A stretch of 64,000 nt of DNA from Paramoeba atlantica (GCA_977017575.1 CDRNVI010000164.1:372001-436000), one strand, 5' to 3'; numbered from the stretch's first letter, positions 45,592 to 57,843 are shown. Notes: a model not told the origin generated them from the letters alone. Program-made: numbers and translations.

Positions 45592-47229
45592 ATGAGCAAG
45601 TTTGTTGTTTGTCTTTTTCTTCCCCTTTCTCTTCTTTTTTTTCAAAGACTTTTGAGGATTGATTTGGATTTTTTTTTTAGTATCAAGACCTTTTCTGATT
45701 TGTCAAAGGGTGATGATGACCGCCCGAACCAAGAATATTATGTAGGTGGTTCGTCGAGGTCTTCTCATTTCCCCTTTCCTTTTCATTTTTCAAGAATTTT
45801 TGACTTAATTCTTTTTTCCACAGTGGAAGTGTTGTGAGCGACCCACAAGTAAGATTTTCTTTGTTTCTTTTCTTTTTTCTTTTTGCTTTTGTTTTTCTAA
45901 ACCGAATTGTTCAGGGGATGAGAGAAGAGATGATTCAAGCAGCAAGGCAATCAGCCGATCATCAAGCAAGACAAGCAGCCTCTGTGAACGATGGATGGGG
46001 ATCAGGTCTCTCTCTCTCTCTCTCTCTTTCCTTTCTCTTTCCTTTCTCTCTTTTTCATAAAACGAAATTGTTCTGTTGATATGGGAGATGATAGGCCATC
46101 AAGTTGGAGCACTGATGGAAGGAGCGCCTCATCACCAACAAAAGGTTTTTGTTTATTTCGAAAAAAAAAGAAATGAACAAGTTAAAATCTTTTTATTTTT
46201 GAGAAAAAAAATATTAAAATTTTGTTATAAAAAAAACAGGAAGTTCCAAAAGTGGTTATTACTCTTTATTTGAATGGATTTACTATTGATGATGGTCTCT
46301 TTTTTCTCTCTCTCTCTCCCTTCTTCTCTCTGTTTTTGATTCATTTTGTCTGGATAGGGGAGTTCCGGCCATTCGAAAATAATCCTCAAAATAGACACTT
46401 TATTGATTGTCTGAAGAGAGGGTTTCTATTTCATTCATTTTGAAAAAAGAATGATCGATCAATTCACAGTATTTTTTCTTTTCAAAATAGAGAGATTCCT
46501 CCTGAACTGGCCCAACAAGGGAGAGAAATTTCTGTTGATGTTCTTTTTTTCTTTCTTTCTTTCTTTTCTTTTAATTGACCGAAAAAATTAACACTCACCC
46601 CCCCCTTAGTTTATTGTAAAAAATACTGAATACACAGAACCAGTCAAACCACCCTCACGAACAAAATTTGCTTCTTCTTTTTCAGTTGCTCCATCTTCTT
46701 CTTCTTCTTCTTCTTCTTCCTCATCACCCTCATCTGATCTCTCTTCAATTAAAAAAGGTCAACTTTTCTTTGACATTATCTTTTAAAAACATTATGTTTT
46801 TACTGAGCTCTATTCTAATTTTTGTGCTCAGAAATTGTGATAAACGAAAAAGAAAAGGTCACACAGATTCAGGTTCGACTTGTGAATGGAAAAAAGGCAA
46901 CCTTCCGAGCCAATTTAACTCACACAGTGGGCGATCTCTACTATTTTGCACAACAGTAATCCTCTTTTACCTTCCACTTTTGAATTCCATTTATTTTTTA
47001 AAACGTTCTTTTCTTCCTCTCATTATTCTCTTCAACAGACAAAATAATATTCCATCATTTCTGTTATTTACACCCATGCCCAGAAAGGAACTTCTTGACA
47101 AGTTTGTTTTCTTTTTTCGTTGAGATTCCTTTGGGATTAACTCCATTAATATTCATTTCTTCAAATAGATCTCAAACACTAGGGGATGCAGGTCTCATCA
47201 ATTGTGTTGTGATTCAATCGAAGACATAA
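45592..47229 (+). CDS. p47/p37-type SEP-UBX adaptor of Cdc48
   Basis: Twelve exons: 45592-45599, 45681-45758, 45824-45848, 45915-46005, 46095-46144, 46240-46294, 46358-46421, 46491-46539, 46610-46757, 46832-46955, 47039-47101, 47169-47229; 271 residues. MSNIKTFSDL and NQEYYVGGS match the p47/Shp1 core. A SEP domain follows (VVITLYLNGFTIDDGEFRPF ... RGEIPPEL), then a Ser-rich linker (TTC microsatellite) and a UBX domain (QVRLVNGKKATFRANLTHTV ... FLLFTPMPRKEL). The UBA domain of p47 is absent, so it is closer to p37/UBXN2. Such adaptors bring Cdc48/p97 to Golgi/ER membrane fusion and to PP1. The 8-nt first exon is short but typical splice sites and phase support it. Its 3' end is duplicated at 50464. 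Confidence 0.9.
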
Positions 47230-47661
47230 GACAGACACATGAGTCTGGTGAATTCAACAATTTTGTTGAAAAATACACTGCCCACCAAACAAGAACAAAA
47301 GAAATAAAAGAAATAAAATAAACCCTTTTTTTTGATGACTCTTTGTCAAAGTCTTTTTGGTTTGAGAAGAAAACAGGAGGAAGAAGAATAAAACAAGAAA
47401 AGTTTTTTTCAATAAGTTTTTCTTTTGACATGTTGGGGCATTTGCTTTCAACAAGGCTCTCTCAATCTGAACTTCAAAACAAATGTTGGTATGTGTGCTA
47501 TTCAACCATGTGCAGGGATTACACTACTGCTCAAGCTCATCTGATTGTCCCCACTTCCAATTGTTGTTCATCTTGTGGTGTTTGTTTGACCACAATGTGT
47601 TCAGAATCATGTTTTTTTTGTGGAAAAAAAGAAAATATTAAACAATGTTCACTTGTATTGT
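47230..47661. other. convergent 3' region, first copy
   Basis: 432 bp between the UBX-gene stop and the first RING/NHL stop. Repeated at about 50966-51402 with small changes, as part of the segmental duplication. No gene or RNA is supported; it should hold both 3' UTRs. Confidence 0.6.
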
Positions 47662-49795
47662 TTATTTCCACAATTGAACTGAATTTTGATCTTGTTCTGA
47701 AACCAAAATTGAACCAGATGAATGAACAAAAATCCCAAAAGGTTTCTTCATCTTCCCAAAAGAAAAAAGAAAAGTTCCATCTTTCTCAAACACACTCACT
47801 CTCCCATTTCCATATTCAACAACAATAATTCGACCATTCCCATCAACATCAACACCTGTTGGATTACTCAATTGAGAATCTTTTGATCCTCTTTCTCCAA
47901 AAGTTCGAATAAAATTTCCTTCAATTCCCATCACTTGAATTCGATTATTCCAAGTATCTGAAATAACAAGATTACCATCTCCATCAACTACCACACAATA
48001 AGGATGGGCAAATTGACCTTCAGAAGAACCACGAGTCCCAAAACATCGAATAAAACATCCATCATAACTAAACACTTGGATTCGATGATTCAGACTGTCA
48101 GCAACAATAATTCTACCTTCTTCATCAACATCAATCCCACACGGTTTGTTGAATTGACCAGGTTGAGAACCTTTACATCCAAATGATCTTATCAAACAAC
48201 CTTCTTTGTTCAACACCATCACTTTCAATTCTACTTGGTTGAGACATACAATCTCATCATTCAACCCAATTGCAACATCAAGAAAAGCTCCATCACCAAC
48301 TTTGAGAGTTTGAATCAAAGATCCTTCTTTGTTTCTAACTCTCAACTTCCTTTCATCATGACCAACAATAAAGTTACCATCAATGTTCTCAACAATTCCC
48401 CAAGGTTTTTCATCACAACAAAATGAAGAAATAAAGTGAACTCCATCACCAATCACTCCTTTCTTTTTTCGATTCGAAAACGAAACATCAAGTTCATCAA
48501 TAAGATCATTCGCAATTTGAAGAAAAGTTGAAAAGAGATCTTCATCGAAAATAGAATCAGTTGTTGGAGTTTGAGACAATCTAAGAATTGTATCACACCT
48601 CATTCTCAAATCAACTTTCTCTAAATCTAAATCTTTCTTCATCACTTTCTTGTTCATTAATTTCTCTTCTAATTCTTGAATCTCTTGTTCTACTTTTCTT
48701 GTTTTCTTTTCAACAAACTCCAATCTCTTCTCCAATCCAACTCCAATCTTCAAAATCTCATTCCTCTTTCTCAAAACACTCTTTTCTAACGAAAAAACAT
48801 TCTGTCGATGTTCATCGTGAACCCCAAGAGCGCAATTCAGACAAACAAAAAGAGAACACTCAAAACAAAACCCACTCAAATTCTCAGATGGGTGAGTTAA
48901 ACAGTGTTTCTTTTTCAAACTTTCTAATCCTTCATCATTCTCATGTTGTTGGTTTCTTCCTTGTTGTTGTTGTTGGTTTTGTTGGTTTTCGCGTTTGTGG
49001 TTTCGAGAGAAAGGATTGGAGGAATGAGATTGTTCACAAGAATCACAAATGAAAACTTTACAGTCAGAACAATACATTGAAGTTCGTTCTCCACAGCTTT
49101 CGAAATTCGCACATTCTTTTGTTTCATCTGTTTACTTTGTTAATTAAGAGGTATTTTCTTTGTGTTTGTGTTTGTTAGTGGGATAATTGTTTTGTGGTGG
49201 GTGGGTGAGTGTGAGGTGAATTGTTTCATTTGAAAATACACAAGAAAAAAAAAAGAAAAAGAAAAAAACATGGAGTTGGAGGAATACAGAAAGAAGGAAT
49301 CTTTGAAGATTCAATCATATCAATCGTTTCAGGAATTAAAGAATTCGGATCAAATGATTCAATTGTTGCAAATCCTCCTTCTACTTTAATCTCTTTTCGA
49401 CAAACTGGACAACATCTCTTCTTCTTCTCACCATCACTCAAACAACTTGAACAAGAAGAAGAAGAACAAGAAGAAGAAGAAGCTTGAACTTGAAGAGGAG
49501 AAAGAAAAGGTTTAGAACTCCCACTCTCAGAAGTTGAAGTTGAAGTTTGTTGAGAGGAGAAGAAGAGTTTGTTGAGGCAATCAGAGCAAAAAGAGTGGCC
49601 ACAAGGTAACGATCTCGGTTCTCTTTCCCATCTCATCATTTCAAAACAAATCAAACATCGAAATCCTCCACTTTCTCCGCTTTCTTTACTTTCTATTTCT
49701 TCTTCTTCTCTTTTTCCCTTTTCAATTTCCTTTTCTTCCTTCTTTCCCTCTCTCTCTCCCTTTTTCTCTTCCTTCTTTTCTGATTTCTTCGTCAT
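47662..49795 (-). CDS. RING / B-box / coiled-coil / NHL protein, copy 1 (TRIM-NHL type)
   Basis: Two exons: 49270-49795 and 47662-49127; 663 residues. After a Lys/Glu-rich start, a C3HC4 RING uses C47-C50-C65-H67-C70-C73-C129-C132. Its last two cysteines are separated from C73 by a 55-residue Ser-rich loop. Two B-boxes follow (CGERTSMYCSDCKVFIC; CLTHPSENLSGFCFEC), then a coiled coil and an NHL beta-propeller (PCGIDVDEEGRIIVADSLN, GVDVDGNGRIIVVEYGNGR). TRIM-NHL proteins are E3 ligases and, in animals, RNA-binding repressors. The TAA stop lies inside AATAAA. Convergent with the UBX gene. Confidence 0.92.
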
Positions 49796-50463
49796 TGCAC
49801 ACAGAAAAACAAACAGAAAACAAAAAAACAAAAACAAAAAACTGAATTAACTGACCCTTGAAATTTCTGAAAGTGTCTTTTCTTGGGTGACAAAAAATCG
49901 TTCTTTTTTTTTCATCATTTTCTTTTCTTTTCCTCTTCTCTTCTTCTCTTTCAGTTTCTTCTTCTCTTTTCCTTGAATGAAGACAAGAAAACGATAGCAA
50001 GTCTGGGCAGGATGAAACTCTTCCTGAGAAGCAACACATGTTTGGATTCACAAGTTCAAAAACAAACAAACCAAGAAATCAGAACTCTGCTGTTCCTTGA
50101 ATTGAAAATACAGCTTCCAAAGACAGAACCTCTTTTTGATGCGCATATTCAGAATTACAGATTCTCATTTGTACTAAATTGAGATTGTTTTTGTCTCTGG
50201 TCCAATATTGCAACAAGACTGGTTCTTGCTCCAATACCATTGGGAATACGGGTTTCGAGACATTTTATCCCTGAGGTAACACAAGGAAATTTCATTCTTT
50301 TTGAAGAGTTTTGCGCTACATTTCTCTTCCGTCATTTCCAACAGCTGATCTTCGCTGGGGATTTTGGGGTTCTTCTTCTTGGGTGTTGAGAAAGGAGAGA
50401 AAAGAACTTCTTCAAAGTTTTTCTTCTTCAAAGTTCTTCTTCAAAAAAAAATGAAAAAAGAAC
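49796..50463. other. unique spacer between the duplicated blocks
   Basis: 668 bp not found in the second block. It has an open stretch (50011-50182, starting MKLFLRSNTCLDSQ) and another containing RLVLAPIPLGIRVSRHFIPE near 50210-50275, but no start, splice sites or stop that make a gene. It may be remnant of an older gene. A short GTTCTTCTTCAAA repeat lies near 50403-50440. Confidence 0.5.
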
Positions 50464-50965
50464 CCCCTAGTTTATTGTAAAAAATACTGAATACACAGAA
50501 CCAGTCAAACCACCCTCACAAACAAAATTTGCTTCTTCTTTTTCAGTTGCTCCATCTTCTTCTTCTTCTTCTTCCTCATCATCACCCTCATCTGATCTCT
50601 CTTCAGTTGGAAAAGGTCAACTTTTGTTTCTGTCATTATCTTTTAAAAACATTATGTTTTTACTGAGCTCCATTCTAATTTTTGCACAACAGTAATCCTC
50701 TTTTACCTTCCACTTTTGAATTCTTTTTATTTTTTAAAACGTTCTTTTCTTCCTCTCATTATTCTCTTCGACAGACAAAATAATATTCCATCGTTTCTGT
50801 TATTTACACCCATGCCCAGAAAGGAACTTCTTGACAAGTTTGTTTTCTTTTTTTGTTGAGATTCCTTTGGGATTAACTCCATTAATATTAATTTCTTCAA
50901 ATAGATCTCAAACATTAGGGGATGCAGGTCTCATCAATTGTGTTGTGATTCAATCGAAGACATAA
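50464..50965 (+). pseudogene. truncated copy of the SEP-UBX gene 3' end
   Basis: Repeats 46605-47229 of the UBX gene: exon 9 (Ser-rich linker), its intron, and exons 11 and 12. The promoter, exons 1-8 and most of exon 10 are missing. The exon-10 loss is a 124-bp deletion relative to the parent (46825-46948), joining two TTTTG sequences; it removes most of the first UBX strands. The copy lacks a start and cannot make the protein. It was brought along when the neighbouring RING/NHL gene was duplicated. Confidence 0.92.
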
Positions 50966-51402
50966 GACAGACACATGAGTCTGGTGAATCAACAATTTTG
51001 TTGAAAAAATACACAGCCCACCAAACAAGAACAAAAGAAATAAAAGAAATAAAATAAACCCTTTTTTTTGATGACTCTTTGTCAAAGTCTTTGATTTGAG
51101 AAGAAAACAGTTGAGGAAGAAGAATAAAACAAGAAAAGTTTTTTTTTCAATAAGTTTTTCTTTTGACATGTACAAGGCTCTCTCAATCTGAACTTCAAAA
51201 CAAATGTTGGTATGTGTGCGATTCAACCATGTGCAGGAATTACACTACTGTTCAAGCTCATCTGATTGTCCCCAGTGGCTAAGCTTGCATGACTTCCAAT
51301 TGTTGTTCATCTTGTGGTGTTTGTTTGACCACCATTTGTTCAGAATCATGTTTTTTTTTTGGAAAAAAAGAAAATATTAAAAACAATGTTCACTCGTATT
51401 AT
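50966..51402. other. convergent 3' region, second copy
   Basis: Direct repeat of 47230-47661 with small substitutions and an extra short segment near 51276 (AGTGGCTAAGCTTGC). No gene is supported. Confidence 0.6.
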
Positions 51403-53549
51403 TTATTTCCACAATCGAACTAACTTTTCATCTGGCTCTGAAATCAAAATTGAGCCAGATGAATGAACAAAAATCCCAAAAGGATTCTTCATCTTCCCAA
51501 ATCCAAAAGAAAAAAGAAAAGTTCCATCTTTCTCAAACACACTCACTCTCCCATTTCCATATTCAACAACAATAATTCGACCATTCCCATCAACATCAAC
51601 ACCTTTTGGACGATCCAATTGAGAATCTTTTGATCCTCCTTCTCCAAAAGTTTGAATAAAATTTCCTTCAATTCCCATCACTTGAATTCGATTATTCCAA
51701 CTATCTGAAATAACAAGATTACCAGCTCCATCAACTACTACACAACAAGGAAAATCAAATTGGCCTTCAGAAGAACCCTCAGTCCCAAAACATCGAATAA
51801 AACATCCATCATAACTAAACACTTGGATTCGATTATTCCCAGTGTCAACAACAATAATTCGACCTTCTTCATCAACATCAATCCCACACGGTGTGTCGAA
51901 TTGACCAGGTTGAGAACCTTTACATCCAAATGATCTTATCAAGTAACCTTCTTTGTTCAACACCATCACTTTCGATTCTACTTGGTTGAGACATACAATC
52001 TCATCATTCAATCCAATTGCAACATCAATAAAATCTCCACCAACTTTGAGAGTTTGAATCAAAGATCCTTCTTTGTTTCTAACTCTCAACTTCCTTTCAT
52101 CATGACCAACAATAAAGTTACCATCAATGTTCTCAACAATTCCCCAAGGTTTTTCATCACAACAAAACGAAGAAATAAAGTGAACTCCATCTCCAATCAC
52201 TCCTTTCTTTTTTCGATTCAAAAGTGAAACATCAAGTTCATCAATAAGATCATTCGCAATTTGAAGAAAAGTTGAAAAGAGATCTTCATCGAAAATAGAA
52301 TCAGTTGTTGGAGTTTGAGATAATCTAAGAATTGTATCACACCTCATTCTCAAATCAACTTTCTCTAAATCTAAATCTTTCTTCATCACTTTCTTCTTCA
52401 TTAATTTCTCTTCTAATTCTTGAATCTCTTGTTCTACTTTTCTTGTTTTCTTTTCAACACACTCCAATCTCTTCTCCAATCCAACTCCAATCTTCAAAAT
52501 CTCATTTCTCTTTCTCAAAACACTCTTTTCTAATGAATAAACATTTTGTCGATGTTCATCGTGAACCCTAAGAACACAATCCAAACAAACAAAAAGAGAA
52601 CACTCAAAACAAAACCCACTCAAATTCTCAGATGGGTGAGTTAAACAATGTTTCTTTTTCAAACTTTCTAATCCCTCATCATTCCCATGTTGTTGGTTTC
52701 TTCCTTCTTGTTGTTGTTGTTGGTTTTCGCGTTTGTGGTTTCGAGAGAAAATATTGGAGGAATGAGATTGTTCACAAGAATCACAAATGAAAACTTCACA
52801 TTTCGAACAATACATTGAAGTTCGTTCTCCACAGCTTTCGAAATTCGCACATTCTTTTGTTCCATCTATTTGTTGGTTAGGGTATTTTCTTTGTTTTTAT
52901 GTTTGTTGTTTGTGGGATAATTGTTTTGTGGTGTGGTGAGGTGAATTGTTTCAGTTGAAAACACAAAAGAAAAAGAAAAAGAAAAACGTGGAGTTGGAGG
53001 AATACAGAAAGAAGGAATCTTTGAAGACTCAATCACATCAATCGTTTCAGGAATTAAAGAATTGGAATCAAATGATTCAATTGTCTCACATCTTCCTCCT
53101 TCAATCTCTTTTCGACAAACTGGACAACATCTCTTCTTCTTCCCACCATCATTCAAACAACTTGAACTTGAAGAAGAAGAAGAAGAACTACCAACTTGAA
53201 GAGGAGAAAGAAAAAGGTTGGGATCACCACCATCACCACTCTCAGAAGTTGAAGTTGAAGTTTGTTGAGAGGAGAAGAAGAGTTTGTTGAGGCAATCAGA
53301 GCAAAAAGAGTGGCCACAAGGTAACGATCGTGGTTCTCTTTCCCATCTCATCATTTCAAAACAAATCACACATTCAAATCCTTTACTTTCTTCACACTCT
53401 TTCCTTTCTGTTTCTTCTTCTTCTTCTCCTTTTCCTTTTTCAACTAACTTCTCTTCCTTCTTTCTCTTGGTCTTTTCTCCCTCCTTCTCTCCCTTCTTTC
53501 TCTTTTTCTCTTCTCCTTGTTCAGTTTTCACTCGTTTCCTCTTTCCCAT
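51403..53549 (-). CDS. RING / B-box / coiled-coil / NHL protein, copy 2 (TRIM-NHL type)
   Basis: Two exons: 52988-53549 and 51403-52865; 674 residues. Domains as in copy 1, with most residues identical through B-boxes, coiled coil and propeller. The RING (CVICFEMM ... CGHSFCSDC ... CCPVCRKEI) has the same long Ser-rich loop with length changes. The N-terminus before the RING differs (MGKRKRVKTEQGEEKKRK) because the duplication boundary falls there. Differences in the propeller cluster at loop positions (PCGIDVDEEGRIIVVDTGN versus IIVADSLN). The reading frame is intact, so both copies look functional. Stop TAA again lies inside AATAAA. Confidence 0.92.
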
Positions 53550-53836
53550 TTTCCCACAACACAATTCCCAATTTGGTTGACAACAGAAAACAACAAAAAG
53601 AAGACGAGAAGAAGGACACCACAACGCAAACAACAACAAACAACAAACAGAAAAAAAGAAACGACAAGCCGCTAAATTTTGGGGCTCAAATTTTGTTTCG
53701 AGAATCCCATTTTTCCCCACACGTCAAAAGGGATAATGGGTCAAGTGGATTGTGGGGTGGAGGTTCCAAAGAGTAAACGGAACAAAGAAAAAAGAAAGAA
53801 AAAATGGAGAAAAGTCAGATTGTAATTCTGAAAGAA

Positions 53837-56166
53837 TTAATTTAGTTTTTTGACATTTGATCCAAGAGAAGAAGGAGGATCCGCACTATTTCTGTTTTGT
53901 TGATTGCTATCAGCGGGGGGTGCGCTCAAATAATCAGGTAATGATGGGTTTGATGGTGGGTCTGGGATAGGAATTGGAGAAGAGGCTGGAGGTGGTGTGG
54001 AGAGTGCTTCTGCAGGAAGTTCACTTGGTCCAAGGTCTGATTGTTGTTGTGATAACTGGAGAGCCAAAAGGAGATCTTGTTCTTCTTGTTGTTCTCTTGT
54101 AAGAACTGGAGCTGAAGAATCAGGTTTCTGAATAAAATGAAAGGTGAGAAAACTTGAGAAAGATTTGTAAAAATCAAAGAAAAAAACTGTACATGTTCAA
54201 TGGGTTTTGGTGAAGGGGGAGTGTAAACACAAAATTCCGAATCAACAAAAACGCTGGAATATTTGAACGTGTTTAGAAAATTATTATCAATCCAACATGA
54301 TTTTAGTATTTGAATCAAAATACAGACCTATCTCCATCAATATCTTCCAATTTTTCCCAAACAATTTTTTCTTCTCGTGTGTATCCCAAGTCAGTGACCA
54401 ATAAAAACAACTGATTAAAAAGTAAGGGGGTTCGTTTTATGAGTTGGAGAAAGAAAGAAAAGAAAAGAAAAGAAAAGACAACCTCGCCTTTGTGATTGTA
54501 AATTGTGCTAAAATGGTTATTCCGAAAAAAAACCGCAAAGGAACCCTCACTAATCCCTTCATGAAGTTTTAGGAGACCAAAATAAGTTAATTGATGTGCT
54601 GTTTCTTCCAAAAATTGATGAATTAACTCTCCTTCCTATTATCCCACAACAATATAAACAAAATTTTCTCCTTTTCCCCAAAAATTTATGGAAAGAGCAA
54701 CCTCGATTTTCTTACTCTTTGCAGGCGTCAGTTCACCAGAAACTCGAAGAGTATCTCGTTCGACCACTCGATCAATGAGTTGATTGTACGATAATTGGTG
54801 GGGTAGAATAATCTCAGCCACTTGTTCCTTTAGATGTAATGTGAATTCAATCTTTACTGGCGAAGGCAAAAAAAACAAAAAACCTGAGGTTCAACAACCC
54901 ATCCATGAACAAGTCGGACATGTAAAGCATCAAAAAGAACACATTCTGAAGTATATTCAAACTTATCGATACTTTGAAAACAATTGTCAGTCACATCCAC
55001 CATCAATTTTGTCAATTTTGATTATGAGAGAAAAACAAACTCATCAAAACGGACATTGACATCAAGACCAATCGCCATATTGGGGATGACTTGGAGAGCA
55101 TCGGTGACATTTTGTTCCAAATGAGCTCGATTTGCTTCACTCACTGTCATTTTAAAAGGTAAAAACTCAATCAAAAAAAAATCTTGAAAAAAGAAAAAAA
55201 GGAAAAAAAACCGGTTGGTTGAGAGGTCATCAAAAAGTCTCCAACAAGACGCATCAGTTCTTCAAGAGAAACCATGGAATAGTCAAGATGAATCTTGATT
55301 TTGCCTCTCAAAAGCAAAATGTTACCTTGAAGAGGGAAATTAAAAAAGAAAGTGAACAAAAAAGGGGGGGAAAAAGACGGTCAGAAAAAAAAAAAAAGAG
55401 AGAAAAAATATAATTGCCACTACCGGGAATCGAACCCAGGTCTCAGGAGCCACAATCCTGCACTCTGCCAACTAAGCTATAGTAGCAACTGATGAAAAAT
55501 AGGGAGAATTTGTTTTCTTTTATAAGATCAGAGAGAAAAAAAAGAAAACATACAGATGGCGATGAGGGGACAGGGACCGTTGATGTTTTGCATGATGATT
55601 GGGTATTCTTTCCCTAAAAGAAACAAAGAATTAAAGAGTAAAAACACTATAAAAATCTCAAAAAAAAAACGCGTTTGTGGCAAAAAAACACAACCCCAAC
55701 TCTTTTCTTCTTCTCTTTCTTCTCTCTTTCTTTCTCTTATTCTTCTCTTTCTCTTCTCTTATTCTTCTCTCTTTCTCTTCTCTTTTCTTAGTTCTTTTCT
55801 TCTCAATTTTTCTCAATCTTTCTCTTTTCTTTCTTTCTTTCTCTCTTTTTCTTCTCTCTGTCTCTCTCTTTGTTGAAAAAAAACACAGGCGACAAAAGTC
55901 GAAAAAAAAAGGTTTTGTCTCGATTGTTTTCTCTTTTCTCTTCTTTTCTTCTTCCAAAAAGTCCTTGACTTTGGAATTGAGACCACACATCACCACCCAC
56001 AAGGAAGTTTTTGAAAATCTCTTCTCCATAACTTCGGAAGTAAAAAACAACAAAACAAAACAAAAGTCGACCGAAACGAAAAAACAACAAAAGTGAAAAC
56101 TGAATCAAAAAAGAAACAAGTACCAAGAAATTTGACTTTTTTCAGGGTATACAAGTCCTCTGCCAT
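53837..56166 (-). CDS. MINDY-1/2-like deubiquitinase
   Basis: Ten exons: 56124-56166, 55554-55613, 55212-55325, 55041-55143, 54884-54971, 54702-54851, 54483-54635, 54328-54410, 54193-54253, 53837-54127; 381 residues. The catalytic segment MQNINGPCPLIAI carries Cys29; RLVHGWVVEPQ and LSYNQLIDRVVERD follow, then SFAVFFRNNHFSTIYNHKG with the catalytic His. LFLLVTDLGY and WEKLEDIDGD complete the domain. The C-terminus has a ubiquitin-interacting helix (EEQDLLLALQLSQQQS) and a Pro-rich tail. MINDY enzymes trim long K48-linked ubiquitin chains. The intron at 55326-55553 contains tRNA-His on the same strand. Divergent from the next gene (254 bp between ATGs). Confidence 0.93.
55415..55485 (-). tRNA. 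tRNA-His (anticodon GUG)
   Basis: Minus-strand 71-nt cloverleaf: acceptor GCTACTA/TAGTGGC, D-arm TAGCTTAGTTGGCAGAG, anticodon stem CAGGA/TCCTG with loop TTGTGGC (GTG), T-arm CTGGGTTCGATTCCCGG. The genomic base at -1 is T, so the G-1 of mature tRNA-His must be added after transcription (Thg1 activity). It is nested in sense orientation inside MINDY intron 2. Confidence 0.94.
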
Positions 56167-56420
56167 CCTTTTGGAAGTTCCAAACCGAACCAAAAACCGA
56201 AAGAAACAAAACCAAACACCCACCGATACAAAAAACCGCACCAAAATCAAATTTGATTTTCAAAAAAATAGGGACCATTCAAGAGAAAGTTTTCAAGCCA
56301 TTTTTTTGTTGGTGTGGGGTTTAATTGGACCATTTCTTTGGACACTTTTAAATTTTCAATTCAAACCGTTTCTTTTCTTGTTTTCTCTTTTCTTTCTCTT
56401 TTCTGTCCAGTTGATATTTG

Positions 56421-57671
56421 ATGGCTTCGGTTGATTATGATGCTTTTCTTTCTTTTTGTTTTCAAAAACTCGACCCCTCATCAGAGAAGAGCGAGATTTC
56501 TTTTCAACAATGGTCTTCTCTCGTAAATCCCCAACTCCTCCTCCTCCAAGAACAAGATCAAGAAGAAGAGCCATCCCCTCTCTGCTCTCCTTCCCCTCTC
56601 ACATCATCACCTCCTTCATCCTTACGAACCCAGGCAACACCACCACGAAAATGTACAAGCCAACCAAAATCAGAAAATTTAGAGAACGCAGGTGAAGAAT
56701 TGATTTCCAAAATGGAAGAGATTCTTCGAGATATCAAGTCTCTGACAACAAAATATCAAAATCTTTTTGAACTTCCAACTGGTTTGTTTTTTTTCTGAAA
56801 ATCTTTTTAAAGAATTTCAAAAGTTCTTTTTCTTCCCAACTCATTATTCCAAAAAACAGATCTCTATAACCAACGCTCTGTAAATAAAGTGATTGAATTT
56901 AAAATTCAAATTGAAGTGAGCATCTCTCTCTCCTCAAGATTTCAAAATAACTTTTTTTTCCTTTGCTTATATCCACTTGTTCAAACAGGCTCGAATCGAG
57001 GCGATGAAAAACAACAAGAAAATAGACCACAGTAATGACATTCACTTTCTTCTTCATTCAATCTCTTTCCTGATGGACAGGTTTCCCCCTCTTCCCTTTT
57101 CCTTTCCGAAAACAAACACATGATCAACTTATTCAATAGTGCACAAAATCAATCATTCGGAACATACGTCTACAACCTCGCAGTAAACTATGGGGCAGAA
57201 GTTCCAGAACTCTTTTGTTTTCTCTTTGAACAGCTTGAATTTCAATTCTCCAAAAAACAACTTCGTAAGTTTTTTTATGAAATTTTTATGAAAAGATTTG
57301 GGTGATTTTAAAAAAAAAAAGAAAAGAAAGGGAATTGGCAAAAATATATTCTCATCCCTTTTCTCTTCCCAGCCCCACAACTCGCCGAAAAGTGGAGAAC
57401 AAACAAAAAAATGAAAAGATCAATCGAAACTTCATCAATAACCAAATTCCCCAGCCAACCATTCCCAACACCATCCCCTTCACAACAAAAGCCACCCCCT
57501 CGTCAAACCATCTCCACAAAAAAGGAATCCTTTGGTCGACAAAATTTTCACTTCAATCCAAGGAAGATGGACAACGTGAAGAAAGTAACAATGAAAAGAA
57601 CAAGAAAGTATCGCGTTCGAGTGCCCAAAAAAAAAGAAGAAAATGAAGAGAAAAAAACAACCGACCAATAA
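56421..57671 (+). CDS. unrecognised protein with basic C-terminus
   Basis: Five exons: 56421-56781, 56860-56915, 56989-57080, 57140-57264, 57373-57671; 310 residues, all junctions in phase. The N-terminus (MASVDYDAFLSFCFQ) is followed by a Pro/Ser/Gln-rich linker. A helical stretch (ISKMEEILRDIKSLTTKYQNL) and a second helical part (FGTYVYNLAVNYGAEVPELFCFLFEQ) come next. A strongly basic tail ends RKYRVRVPKKKEENEEKK. There is no signal peptide or membrane segment, and I recognise no family. Helical core with basic tail could fit a nucleic-acid or microtubule partner, but this is speculation. Confidence 0.7.
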
Positions 57672-57843
57672 TTCAAACAAACCAACCCAAAAACTAGCAA
57701 ATATCAACAAAACCAAACTCTCTCTTTCCCTACAAAAAATAGTTAGAGGCTCAATCTCAAAGAACAAATTTTCGCACAAAAAAAAAGGAAAAAATAAATG
57801 TAAAAAAAAATAAAATGAAACCTTCAAATTAAAACAAGAGTTT

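Noticed and set aside
50011-50280. Possible exons in the spacer between duplicated blocks (MKLFLRSNTCLDSQ and RLVLAPIPLGIRVS)
   Set aside because: No consistent start, splice sites or stop join them; kept only as a possible relic.
57302-57646. Alternative frame for the last exon of the unrecognised gene (starting PTTRRKVENKQ)
   Set aside because: The phase coming from exon 4 fits the other frame (PPQLAEKWRTNKK), which stays open to 57671.
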